From: a virus
DNA length: 26,831 nucleotides
Virus record (IMG/VR): IMGVR_UViG_3300017763_000150
Coordinates: 1-26,831 of that record
Direction: 5' to 3' (one strand)
Below the pieces are notes generated by a model. That model was not told the origin of the DNA, did no database searches, and saw nothing but the letters and a program-made list of their open reading frames with translations. Made by a program: the position numbers and the translations under genes. Positions 5,534 to 13,069 of this stretch are shown here, piece after piece (within the stretch, counting starts at the first letter, position 1; every line of letters begins with the position of its first letter).

Positions 5534-5542
5534 TATTTATAG
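5534..5542 (-). promoter_or_regulatory. T4-type late promoter
   Basis: CTATAAATA on the minus strand is the T4-like late promoter core. It is preceded by TG, so TGCTATAAA could also act as a weak extended -10. It is 10-15 bases after the stop of the 51-aa ORF (5554) and just upstream of the riboswitch-like leader. Confidence 0.75.
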
Positions 5543-5553
5543 CACGGATTATT

Positions 5554-5709
5554 TTATTTGGTAGTTCGTGGTGATACATTACCAGATTTTCTCAATGCTT
5601 CTTTTTTAGCAGCAGCCCAGATCATATCTGTTACATCTGGACTCTGCTCATTACCTGCATCTAGCAGGTCATCATAAACTGAATCCAGCGAAGGTGTTTG
5701 CTTCGACAT
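5554..5709 (-). CDS. Hypothetical protein, 51 aa
   Basis: ATG at 5709 gives MSKQTPSLDSVYDDLLDAGN followed by EQSPDVTDMIWAAAKKEALR and a basic tail KSGNVSPRTTK. The gene overlaps the end of nrdB by 38 bases in another frame. An upstream in-frame start (5742) would overlap nrdB by 71 bases and is less likely. It is probably helical. Function unknown; its position next to nrdB may be only positional. Confidence 0.6.
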   Translation of the reverse strand: MSKQTPSLDSVYDDLLDAGNEQSPDVTDMIWAAAKKEALRKSGNVSPRTTK

Positions 5710-6802
5710 CTTGTTTGATTCCGCCGACGACATAACTTTCAATCTCCGTTTCTTGTGGTGCGTTTTGCTGACCCTTAGAGTTCAACCAGTGCTCAGTCCA
5801 GGGCAAAGGATTATTCTTAGCAGGAATATCAAAGATAGGATCAAAACCAATCGCTCTCATACGACGGTTAGCAATCCACTCCACATAGTTATGAAGTAAA
5901 CGATCATTCAAACCAATCATACTACCTCTCTTGAACAGATAGTTTGCCCAGAGTTTCTCTTCATCAACAGTCTTCCTAAACATTTCCATTACGAAAGGTT
6001 GTTCTTCTTTAGCAATGACTGCCATTTCTGGATCATCACCCTCACTCCATTTCTTTAGGATATTTTGCGTGATAACCAGGTGTTGGCTTTCATCTCTAGC
6101 AATAAGAGAGAGTATCTTAGCTGAGCCCTCCATAAGTTTGTTCTCGCCAAAAGCAAACGAGCATGCAAACGACACATAGAAACGAATGCCTTCGAGGATA
6201 TTGACATTTGCTACTGCTCTATAGAGTTTTCTCTTTAACTCCCGCCGATCATATTGACCTGTAGGGTGACCATCTTTTGCTAACTCCCACATCGTACCAT
6301 TATCATACTCATGTGCATGATCAATAAAATCATCATAAGATTGCGTAACAGATGCTGCACGAGACATTACATTCTCATCATCCAGGATTGTGTCAAACAC
6401 ATCTCCAGGATTAGAATATACATTCTTAATGATGTAGGTATAGGAGCGACTGTGAATCATCTCCATAAATTGCCATACATTCATACATGCTTCTAACTCA
6501 GGTAGTGAACAGTAAGGACTAAAAGCCATCCCAGGACCGCGCCCTTGTACGCTATCCAGCATGATTTGGTACTTAAGGTTACTAGTGAAGATGTGCTTCT
6601 GCTCTTCCGATAAAGTCTGGTAATCACTACGATCTTTTTGCAATGATACTTCCTCAGGTCTCCAGAAGTATCCCAACTGTTGCTGTGTAAGTTTATCAAA
6701 GACAGGATACTTGTATTCATCATACCTTTGCACCCCTAGAGGTTGACCAAAAAACATAGGTTGTTTCTTGGTGTTCACTTTGTTCTTGTTAAATACTGTC
6801 AT
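5672..6802 (-). CDS. nrdB: Ribonucleotide reductase class Ia, small subunit
   Basis: From the ATG at 6802 the product is 376 aa and all radical-site residues are present: Asp83 (LDSVQGR), Glu114 and His117 (EMIHSRSY), radical Tyr121, Glu204 (NILEGIRF), Glu238 and His241 (RDESQHL). It houses the diiron-tyrosyl radical cofactor and, with NrdA, reduces ribonucleotides to deoxyribonucleotides in the cytoplasm for phage DNA synthesis. It follows nrdA after 13 bases. An earlier start at 6841 would overlap nrdA and is not preferred. No nrdC-type glutaredoxin is seen next to it. Confidence 0.97.
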   Translation of the reverse strand: MTVFNKNKVNTKKQPMFFGQPLGVQRYDEYKYPVFDKLTQQQLGYFWRPEEVSLQKDRSDYQTLSEEQKHIFTSNLKYQIMLDSVQGRGPGMAFSPYCSLPELEACMNVWQFMEMIHSRSYTYIIKNVYSNPGDVFDTILDDENVMSRAASVTQSYDDFIDHAHEYDNGTMWELAKDGHPTGQYDRRELKRKLYRAVANVNILEGIRFYVSFACSFAFGENKLMEGSAKILSLIARDESQHLVITQNILKKWSEGDDPEMAVIAKEEQPFVMEMFRKTVDEEKLWANYLFKRGSMIGLNDRLLHNYVEWIANRRMRAIGFDPIFDIPAKNNPLPWTEHWLNSKGQQNAPQETEIESYVVGGIKQDVEANTFAGFSL

Positions 6803-6815
6803 TTTTGTAATCTCG

Positions 6816-9113
6816 TTAAACCTTGCAACTGTCACAGTCATCTTCCTCGGTGTTAAGTAATTCGTCTATTAGTGCATCAGCATTACCTTTCACTTCAACA
6901 TCATCTCCATCCTTCTTAGCATCATAGGTATTCTGATAGTAAGAAGTCTTCCAACCATACTTGTATGTGTTAAGAAGATCTTGCGCCATTACTGAGACAG
7001 GCACTTCGTTATCAGTATAGTTCTCTGGATTGTAACTCCAGTTACCACTGATTGCCTGATCAAAGAACTTCTGCATTACTGCAGCGACTTTGATATATCC
7101 ATCGTTATTATGCATATCCCAGAGCAAAGTGTAATTGTTCTTCAGGGTGGTGTATTGAGGAACAATCTGCTTAAGAGGCCCCTTCTTTGATTTTTTAATG
7201 GACAGGTAGTCTCTAGGTGGTTCGATTCCATTGGTTGCGTTTGACACAACGGAACTGCTCTCCGAAGGCATTTGTGCGGACAAAGTGCTGTGTCGGAGTC
7301 CGTATTCAAGGATTCTACCCCTAAGGTAATCCCAATCGCAAGCAAGGTCATTCGGTACTCTGTCATCAACTTCATTCTTATATGTATCAATAGGAAGAAT
7401 TCCATCAGAGTACTTAGTTTTACCAAAATATCCGCAAGGACCCTTCTCCATTGCAAGACGATTAGATGCTGTTAGAAGAGCGTATTGGAACCTCTCAGTG
7501 AGTTTATGAACTAGGTCATGTGCCTTCTGTGAATCGTACTTAGCACCATTCTTAGCAAGGTAGTGTGCAAGACCGATATAACCAATACCCAGAGAGCGAC
7601 GATTCTTCGTACTAACCTCTGCTGCTTTGACAGGATAGGACTGATAATCAATCAGAGCATCCAGACCACGAACAGCAAGCTCACAAAGTTCATCAAGTTC
7701 TTCAATGCCTTTAATCTTACCTATGTTGATAGCAGAAAGAATGCACAAAGCAATCTCACCATTACCATCAATATGTTGGATGGGATCAGTAGGTAGAGTG
7801 ATCTCCTGACAGAGATTACTCATGTTAACTTTGTCCTTAAAGGATGAGTGAGAATTACAGTGGTCAATATTCATCAGATAGATACGACCTGTCTCTGCTC
7901 TCTCCTTAAGGATGTTTAGAATTAGTTCCTGTGCTCCGACAGTCTTCCTCGGAACAGCGTCATTGAGTTCATGCATCCGATATAGAGTGTCAAAGTCATC
8001 AGTACCAAAAGCATCATACAAACCTGGTACGTCATGCGGTGAGAACAGGCTAATCTCTCCATTCTGGATGAAACGTTCGTAGAAAATCTTCGATAGTTGG
8101 ATTGAATAGTCAAGTTTCCTCACTCGATTGTCTTCTGTACCCTTATTGTTCTTAAGAACTAGGATGTCTTCTATTTCTTGGTGCCAGATAGGAAAGTGAA
8201 CTGTAGCAGAACCACCTCGGATACCGTTTTGTGTGCAGCATCGTACAGTTGATTCAAACTTTTTAAGGAAGGGGACAACACCTGTGTGCTGTACCTCTCC
8301 GCCTCTGATCTTAGCGTTGATCCCACGGATTCTGCCTGCGTTGATACCGATTCCAGCACGTTGTGCGACGTATTGACCAATAGCCATATCACTGCTAAAG
8401 ATACTATCGAGGGTGTCATCAACATCAACGAGAACACAAGATGCAAATTGACGCAGTGGTGTCCTGACCCCTGCCATGATTGGCGTTGGGATGTTGAGTC
8501 GGTGCTTGCTGATTGCGTCGTAGTATCTTCTGACATACTCTAATCTATAGAACTTATCATCATCTTGGAAGAGAGTTGCTGCCACCATCATATACATGAA
8601 TTGAGGCGTCTCAAAGATCTCTCCAGATGAACGATCTTGTACTAGGTATTTATCCGCTACCTGACGAATGCCAGCATATGTGAATAAGTAATCTCGGTCA
8701 TGATCGATATAACCATTTAGTTGTACCCATTCTTCCTCAGTATATTTTTTCATAATACCTGAGTCATATACTCCACGCTCAACACAATTAGTGACGTGCT
8801 CTATGAGGGGTGGATGACCGTTTGGATGCCCATTATATACTGCTTTCCTAAGACCAAACAGCAGTAGTCTTGCAGCAACAAACTGATAGTTAGGTGCATC
8901 TAAAGAAATTAGATCATTAGCAGAACGAATTAAAATCTCCTGAACATCAGAAGTCTTAATACCATCAAAGAATTGCAGGTTTGAATTCATTTCAACCTGA
9001 CTTTCAGACACACCAGCAAGACCATTGCAGGCATGCTCAACCATTGCATGTACCTTTTCTAGATTTAGGGACTCTCGTTCCCCATCACGTTTTACAACAT
9101 GAATTTCTTTCAT
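6816..9113 (-). CDS. nrdA: Ribonucleotide reductase class Ia, large subunit
   Basis: The 765-aa product has an N-terminal ATP-cone (VVKRDGERESLNLEKV), the redox-active Cys226 (ASCVLVD), the catalytic NLCQE loop (Asn433, Cys435, Glu437), the partner Cys457 (IALCILSAIN), the radical-transfer pair Tyr725-Tyr726 and a C-terminal CDSC shuttle (Cys760, Cys763). The enzyme is complete and should be active with NrdB. The start at 9113 overlaps the gp61 stop by four bases (ATGA); a start at 9125 is also possible. The presence of the ATP-cone suggests allosteric control by ATP/dATP. Confidence 0.97.
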   Translation of the reverse strand: MKEIHVVKRDGERESLNLEKVHAMVEHACNGLAGVSESQVEMNSNLQFFDGIKTSDVQEILIRSANDLISLDAPNYQFVAARLLLFGLRKAVYNGHPNGHPPLIEHVTNCVERGVYDSGIMKKYTEEEWVQLNGYIDHDRDYLFTYAGIRQVADKYLVQDRSSGEIFETPQFMYMMVAATLFQDDDKFYRLEYVRRYYDAISKHRLNIPTPIMAGVRTPLRQFASCVLVDVDDTLDSIFSSDMAIGQYVAQRAGIGINAGRIRGINAKIRGGEVQHTGVVPFLKKFESTVRCCTQNGIRGGSATVHFPIWHQEIEDILVLKNNKGTEDNRVRKLDYSIQLSKIFYERFIQNGEISLFSPHDVPGLYDAFGTDDFDTLYRMHELNDAVPRKTVGAQELILNILKERAETGRIYLMNIDHCNSHSSFKDKVNMSNLCQEITLPTDPIQHIDGNGEIALCILSAINIGKIKGIEELDELCELAVRGLDALIDYQSYPVKAAEVSTKNRRSLGIGYIGLAHYLAKNGAKYDSQKAHDLVHKLTERFQYALLTASNRLAMEKGPCGYFGKTKYSDGILPIDTYKNEVDDRVPNDLACDWDYLRGRILEYGLRHSTLSAQMPSESSSVVSNATNGIEPPRDYLSIKKSKKGPLKQIVPQYTTLKNNYTLLWDMHNNDGYIKVAAVMQKFFDQAISGNWSYNPENYTDNEVPVSVMAQDLLNTYKYGWKTSYYQNTYDAKKDGDDVEVKGNADALIDELLNTEEDDCDSCKV

Positions 9114-10096
9114 ACTTTTTTCCATTCGCTGAGTTTAACTAGGGCTTCTAAACCACTGTATGTGTTGAATTCTACCAGAGACTGAACATCATGTCCAGTA
9201 AGGAACATGTCATTAATATCTTTCTCGGGTATATTATTTGGCCAGATTACAATCTCGTAACCTTTATTGATTGCTTTCGTCATTCTATTAACAATCTCTG
9301 CATTCCTGCATTCATTATCATATACAAAAACTGCTTCTTTACCCTCTAGCAAGTTCCAATCAATGTCGGCACCTGCCATAGCAATAGCATTATCGATATA
9401 CAGACTGTCAAAAGGACCTTCTGTAATATAAACAGTTTTATTAAAATCGACCCTATCAAGTCCAAAGACTTTAGATCGATTCTCATCTAGCATGATAGTG
9501 ATGTAACGCATCTTATCATGCGGATCTAGGGACCTCCCTTGGAATCCAAACCATTCGCCGTTGCTGTCAATGAAAGGAATAATAATTCTTGGGTGATCCT
9601 TTTTGACATTCTTAAACGTAGGTTTCTGAGTATTGACCCATGTGCAGAATTTATCGACATGGTAGAGATCCTTATGATTTTCTTTAGGGATCTGACGACC
9701 GAGGATGTATCCTAATGCGGGGTGTGGAATATTTAGCTCTGAAATACTTTGAAGATGTCCCTTCTTTTTAAATTTGGGCTTTTCAAAACTTAGTGCTGGA
9801 TCAGCTACATTACGACCTCTCCCTGTGAGACCAGACTTGTATCTTTCCATGACATATTCGTCATACAAATCAGGTGTGTTGTCCCTTAGGAAACTCCCAA
9901 AGGATCTACCAACACCACAGTTATGGCACTTGTAAACTAGTCCGCTTTTCTTGGTAAAAAAATACCCTCGGGACTTGTTCCGATGTTTCTGTGAATCACC
10001 ACAGTAGGGGCAACGAAAGTTATAGATTCCGTTGCGTACTCTCTTAAAGTTTTCAAACCTAGCAGAGATTAATCTTGCATAATGTTCGTCAATCAA
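9110..10096 (-). CDS. 61: DNA primase, T4 gp61-like
   Basis: The 328-aa product has an N-terminal zinc-binding domain with Cys29/Cys32 (CPYCGD) and Cys57/Cys60 (CHNCG) and a TOPRIM domain with YITEGPFDSLYI (Glu226) and FVYDNE (Asp260). This is the primase that makes RNA primers for lagging-strand synthesis, working with the gp41 helicase encoded at 19297-20676. The length is close to that of T4 gp61. It overlaps both neighbours by four bases. Confidence in the primase role is high. Confidence 0.94.
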   Translation of the reverse strand: MIDEHYARLISARFENFKRVRNGIYNFRCPYCGDSQKHRNKSRGYFFTKKSGLVYKCHNCGVGRSFGSFLRDNTPDLYDEYVMERYKSGLTGRGRNVADPALSFEKPKFKKKGHLQSISELNIPHPALGYILGRQIPKENHKDLYHVDKFCTWVNTQKPTFKNVKKDHPRIIIPFIDSNGEWFGFQGRSLDPHDKMRYITIMLDENRSKVFGLDRVDFNKTVYITEGPFDSLYIDNAIAMAGADIDWNLLEGKEAVFVYDNECRNAEIVNRMTKAINKGYEIVIWPNNIPEKDINDMFLTGHDVQSLVEFNTYSGLEALVKLSEWKKV

Positions 10097-10485
10097 CCGA
10101 TAGACCTAGTGACCTCAATGTCTATACTAGCAGATGGGTCATCAGGTGTCAATGATCTCAGTAGAGATTGTCCTGGCACACTGACCAGGAAAGAGATCAC
10201 AGCGAGACCACCAAAGATGGACCACATCTTTTTCTCCATCATCCTGAGTCTATCATCTACAAGACGGATGTCTCTCTCACAACCTTTCTTGATTGTGTCC
10301 GTCTCTTTGTTGAGATCCGAATGAATTCTATCTATCTTTTCAAATAGAATTCCATCAACCTCACTTTGTGTGGATAACTTTTCATTATGAACAGCAAGCA
10401 ACTGACCCATCTTTACAGAATTTTCCTGTAATGAATCAACTACTTTTTCTAATCTTTCTAGAATTGCCGAATTAATGTCTGACAT
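10093..10485 (-). CDS. Coiled-coil protein with one C-terminal membrane helix, 130 aa
   Basis: MSDINSAILERLEKVVDSLQ begins a long amphipathic helix (about residues 1-85) with heptad-like Leu/Ile spacing, followed by a transmembrane helix MWSIFGGLAVISFLVSVPG (about 87-105) and an acidic tail. The layout resembles haemolysin XhlA-type membrane-associated phage proteins, but I cannot claim homology. It lies between a basic coiled-coil protein and primase with ATGA-type overlaps. It could be a holin-like or membrane-anchor protein. Function unknown. Confidence 0.7.
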   Translation of the reverse strand: MSDINSAILERLEKVVDSLQENSVKMGQLLAVHNEKLSTQSEVDGILFEKIDRIHSDLNKETDTIKKGCERDIRLVDDRLRMMEKKMWSIFGGLAVISFLVSVPGQSLLRSLTPDDPSASIDIEVTRSIG

Positions 10486-11039
10486 TATCTAGTAGCATCC
10501 ATTTCTGCACCTGCTCTTGCCTGCTTCTTAAGTTGTGAAGTCTTTGCTTGCAGTTGCTTTTGCAATTCTTGCTTCTTAAGCATGATCTTTTTCTTTTCCA
10601 TGTTGATCTTCATGGCAGCTTGCTGCTGTTTCATTTGAGCATCACCTGCTTCTTGTACATTAATATTCTTCAGGTGATTCGCACGCTTATCCATAAAGAA
10701 TTGCCCTGCACGACCAGGCATAATTCTTTCAATCTTAACATCACCTCTGTAACGAGGATTGATAAGAAGACGCATCTTCTGTGACAGTTCTGCAGGAGAG
10801 TTTGCAAAGATAACAGTCTCACCCACTTGAGGGATAGTCACCTTGTATTGAAATAAACGAGATGGCATCGTAGGATTCTCTTTGGATTCCCCAAGTTTGT
10901 TTCCAGGAGCTACCAATTTCTTAGCATCCTTGTTTTTAATTTTACCACGAAATTTCATCACTGGATCATACCCAGCATTAGGTCCTTTAGCGTCAGCGCT
11001 ACCGCTAAACCCCCCAGTACCAGCAGTCATAACTGTCAT
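10485..11039 (-). CDS. Conserved hypothetical, basic coiled-coil protein, 184 aa
   Basis: The N-terminal 60 residues are Gly/Lys-rich and look disordered. A small folded part follows (LFQYKVTIPQVGETVIFANS, about 63-82, then RYRGDVKIERIMPGRAGQFF). The C-terminal 60 residues are a long Gln/Lys-rich coiled coil (KKKIMLKKQELQKQLQAK). I do not recognise a named family. Its stop shares a base with the next start and its own start overlaps the upstream gene by four bases, so it is part of the coupled chain from the virion protein to nrdA. Confidence 0.72.
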   Translation of the reverse strand: MTVMTAGTGGFSGSADAKGPNAGYDPVMKFRGKIKNKDAKKLVAPGNKLGESKENPTMPSRLFQYKVTIPQVGETVIFANSPAELSQKMRLLINPRYRGDVKIERIMPGRAGQFFMDKRANHLKNINVQEAGDAQMKQQQAAMKINMEKKKIMLKKQELQKQLQAKTSQLKKQARAGAEMDATR

Positions 11040-11398
11040 ATCTTTGCAAGCTCCTCGGCAATGTCGGGATCGTCTTCCAATTCAGGAAGCATTCCTATTG
11101 GATATTTATTCAAATATATCAGTATGGTTTTTAGGATACACCAGTATTCCCTTTCTAATTTAAAAAATAGAAGTGGAGTTGCTGCTTCACCAAAAACATT
11201 ATATAAAATGATGAGATGGTTAATAATAAGATGAGTCCTCAAGGGACCCGATCTTACATAACGTTTGAGAAGACGTTTCAAATACTTGAAACGTTTCATG
11301 TCTTCATCAAAGTCATCGCGTGTTACGCAATGAGGATTTTCATAATGTTTCATGGCGAAGAGAATGTAGTTTCCTTCATTCAATTCGTCAAATTTCAT
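11036..11398 (-). CDS. Conserved hypothetical protein, 120 aa
   Basis: MKFDELNEGNYILFAMKHYE opens a 120-aa, mostly helical protein with a basic patch FKYLKRLLKRYVRSG and hydrophobic helices HLIINHLIILYNVFG and CILKTILIYLNKYP. It does not look like a true membrane protein. Proteins with this N-terminus are, from memory, widespread among T4-like marine phages, but their role is unknown. It starts four bases after the stop of the likely virion protein and is probably in the same late transcript. Confidence 0.72.
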   Translation of the reverse strand: MKFDELNEGNYILFAMKHYENPHCVTRDDFDEDMKRFKYLKRLLKRYVRSGPLRTHLIINHLIILYNVFGEAATPLLFFKLEREYWCILKTILIYLNKYPIGMLPELEDDPDIAEELAKI

Positions 11399-11402
11399 TT
11401 AG

Positions 11403-11993
11403 TTAACTAGCAGTGAATGTTGCTGTTGAACCAGAACCACCAGCACCAACAACGTCTCCTGCAGCGAATACAAGATCAGAGTTGGTAGCAGCACCTGCAT
11501 CCTTCAGAGTTCCACTATTTAGAGCAATTGTCTGTGCCTGAATAGCGTGTGCCTTACCAGTTGCAGCAGCAGTGAAGTCAAACTCAAGACGGTTTGTACC
11601 TGTGCCACGAGCATAAGTTGCTGCAATGTTTGCACTGTCAGTTGTATTGCGAACCTGCAGTGTGGGACTACCACCTGTAGTTACAACATCAACCTTCTCA
11701 TTGTAGATGACAACAACACTTCCTGTTGCTCCACCTTCATAACCCGTCTCTTCAAAGAAGACAGCGGTGATATCTGCGGCTGCAAGGGTGTCAGTACCAC
11801 GACCACCTTCACCTACAAGACCGTCAACTGCTACAAGAATTTCATCCCAAAATGCTGTTTTGGCAGCGTTCTTATAATGGCGCAGTACCCATCCTTGGTT
11901 AGTTGCAAAGATGTTAGAAGGGTCAACACCGCTTCCACGTACAGCCCACTTGGGTTTTGATTCATCAGCGTCGGTTACACCATAAAGCGCCAT
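11403..11993 (-). CDS. Probable virion structural protein, 196 aa
   Basis: MALYGVTDADESKPKWAVRG is followed by a Gly/Ala/Thr/Val-rich beta-type protein (GATGSVVVIYNEKVDVVTTG, then GDVVGAGGSGSTATFTAS at the end). This composition, the Ala-start, and its own T4-type late promoter with an AGGAGC Shine-Dalgarno point to a virion protein, perhaps a head decoration, neck or fibre component. Proteins starting MALYGVTDADESKPKW are, from memory, present in many cyanomyoviruses. The exact place in the virion cannot be read from the sequence. Confidence 0.65.
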   Translation of the reverse strand: MALYGVTDADESKPKWAVRGSGVDPSNIFATNQGWVLRHYKNAAKTAFWDEILVAVDGLVGEGGRGTDTLAAADITAVFFEETGYEGGATGSVVVIYNEKVDVVTTGGSPTLQVRNTTDSANIAATYARGTGTNRLEFDFTAAATGKAHAIQAQTIALNSGTLKDAGAATNSDLVFAAGDVVGAGGSGSTATFTAS

Positions 11994-12028
11994 GGTAATG
12001 CTCCTAGTTCGTCGATTTTCTACTTAAG

Positions 12029-12036
12029 TATTTATA
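12029..12036 (-). promoter_or_regulatory. T4-type late promoter of the virion protein gene
   Basis: TATAAATA on the minus strand, in the context TTTTTTATAAATACTT, 36 bases before the ATG at 11993. The T-rich part in front of it is also the U-run of the terminator at 12035-12058. Confidence 0.82.
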
Positions 12037-12058
12037 AAAAATAGGGTCTCTGAGACCC
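12035..12058 (-). terminator. Rho-independent terminator of the 18872-12071 late unit
   Basis: GGGTCT and AGACCC (12044-12058) form a six-base stem with a three-base loop; on the minus strand it is followed by UAUUUUUUAU. It lies 13 bases after the stop at 12071 and its U-run merges with the next late promoter. Confidence 0.85.
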
Positions 12059-12070
12059 CCACAAAAGACC

Positions 12071-12277
12071 TCAGGCAGCGTCTTCTCTAGACGCTAGTGC
12101 CGACTTGACAGCCTCTAATAGAGCGTCGTCTGCGGTCGTTTTAGTAAGCTTCACTGCCTTCTCTAAAACAAGGATACAGATATCTACAAGTTTCTCTCCA
12201 AGATCTGCATCATCAGGGATCTTGGAGACTGCATCAGCAACAATTTTTTTAGCAAAGGGTAGTAAGAATGCTAACAT
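12071..12277 (-). CDS. Hypothetical protein, 68 aa
   Basis: MLAFLLPFAKKIVADAVSKI followed by PDDADLGEKLVDICILVLEK and a helical Ala-rich end SALASREDAA. The protein looks like a small three-helix bundle with a hydrophobic N-terminus. It is the last gene of the late unit before the terminator at 12035-12058. The 36 bases before it contain a perfect 10-base palindrome CCTATATAGG (12303-12312). No family recognised. Confidence 0.65.
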   Translation of the reverse strand: MLAFLLPFAKKIVADAVSKIPDDADLGEKLVDICILVLEKAVKLTKTTADDALLEAVKSALASREDAA

Positions 12278-12313
12278 GATTTGATTCCAAAATAGGGTCT
12301 ATCCTATATAGGC

Positions 12314-12526
12314 TCAATCATATTTTTTCTTACCACCTTTCATATAACCAGAACCTTTCTTGTCATAAAAACGAACACCTTTAGTTCTAGTATCTGTAAA
12401 CAGTTTTTCCTTTGCTTTTTTGCCCTTGTCTAAGATTTCTTTGTAACGCTTGCCATATTTCATGCGAGCGTCACGTTCTTTATGCTCCTTTTCTTTTTCT
12501 AGATGAGCAAGTTCCTCATTGGTCAT
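12314..12526 (-). CDS. Small highly basic protein, 70 aa
   Basis: MTNEELAHLEKEKEHKERDA continues as a Lys/Arg/Glu helical protein (RMKYGKRYKEILDKGKKAKE) with a basic, Gly-rich end SGYMKGGKKKYD. Such composition suggests binding to nucleic acid. It starts four bases after the stop of the 178-aa protein and is preceded by AAAGG. It could be an internal (DNA-packaged) protein or a small late regulator. No family recognised. Confidence 0.68.
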   Translation of the reverse strand: MTNEELAHLEKEKEHKERDARMKYGKRYKEILDKGKKAKEKLFTDTRTKGVRFYDKKGSGYMKGGKKKYD

Positions 12527-12530
12527 GAAT

Positions 12531-13067
12531 CTAACCTTTCTTTTTGGTATTCATGATGGCACCTTTGCCATACTTAGCAGCAATGTCTGCTTTCACTCTG
12601 TCCATTGCAGAGGTGCCTGCACCATACTTAGCATCTGCTGCCTTCTGCAGTGGAGTCTTACCCTTAGGTTTTTTCTTACCAAATGTATTGGGTGTGTTGC
12701 TAACTGGTTTGTCGTAACGTTGGTTACCACCAACACCACCACGCTCCATGCGTCTGTCTTTGAGACGGTCTGCACCCTCTTCAGAAAAGTATTGATTAAA
12801 TGTCAGCATATTGGAAGTTTCCTTTTCTTCGACGCTTTGATCGCTTTCTTCTGAAACTTCTTCTTGACTGACATAGGCGGTTTCCTCCGTAGATACATCT
12901 GTTTCATCACCAAGTTCTTCCTTGCGACGTTTCTTTTCGCACTTTTTACAATCGCAGTCTTCACCACAATTGCTAGAGGAGTCGGAGCCACCCTCCATGA
13001 CCTCCTCTTTCTTAGGATTTATCTTGATTTTAGTTTTTTTCTCTTGCAGATCATTGAATGATAACAT
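12531..13067 (-). CDS. Late protein with Cys cluster and two leader-like segments, 178 aa
   Basis: ATG at 13067 gives MLSFNDLQEKKTKIKINPKK. Residues 34-43 hold a Cys cluster, CGEDCDCKKC, that could bind zinc. An acidic Ser/Glu/Val region follows, then at residue 87 a second segment MLTFNQYFSEEGADRL and a basic, Gly/Lys-rich C-terminus (KAADAKYGAGTSAMDRVKAD). The two segments MLSFNDLQE and MLTFNQYFSEE resemble each other and the T4 capsid-targeting type leader. The C-terminal YGAGxxAMDRVK resembles a segment of the 654-aa neighbour. An internal start at 12809 could give a 92-aa product. The TTG at 13073 is a less likely start. Confidence 0.72.
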   Translation of the reverse strand: MLSFNDLQEKKTKIKINPKKEEVMEGGSDSSSNCGEDCDCKKCEKKRRKEELGDETDVSTEETAYVSQEEVSEESDQSVEEKETSNMLTFNQYFSEEGADRLKDRRMERGGVGGNQRYDKPVSNTPNTFGKKKPKGKTPLQKAADAKYGAGTSAMDRVKADIAAKYGKGAIMNTKKKG

Positions 13068-13069
13068 AA

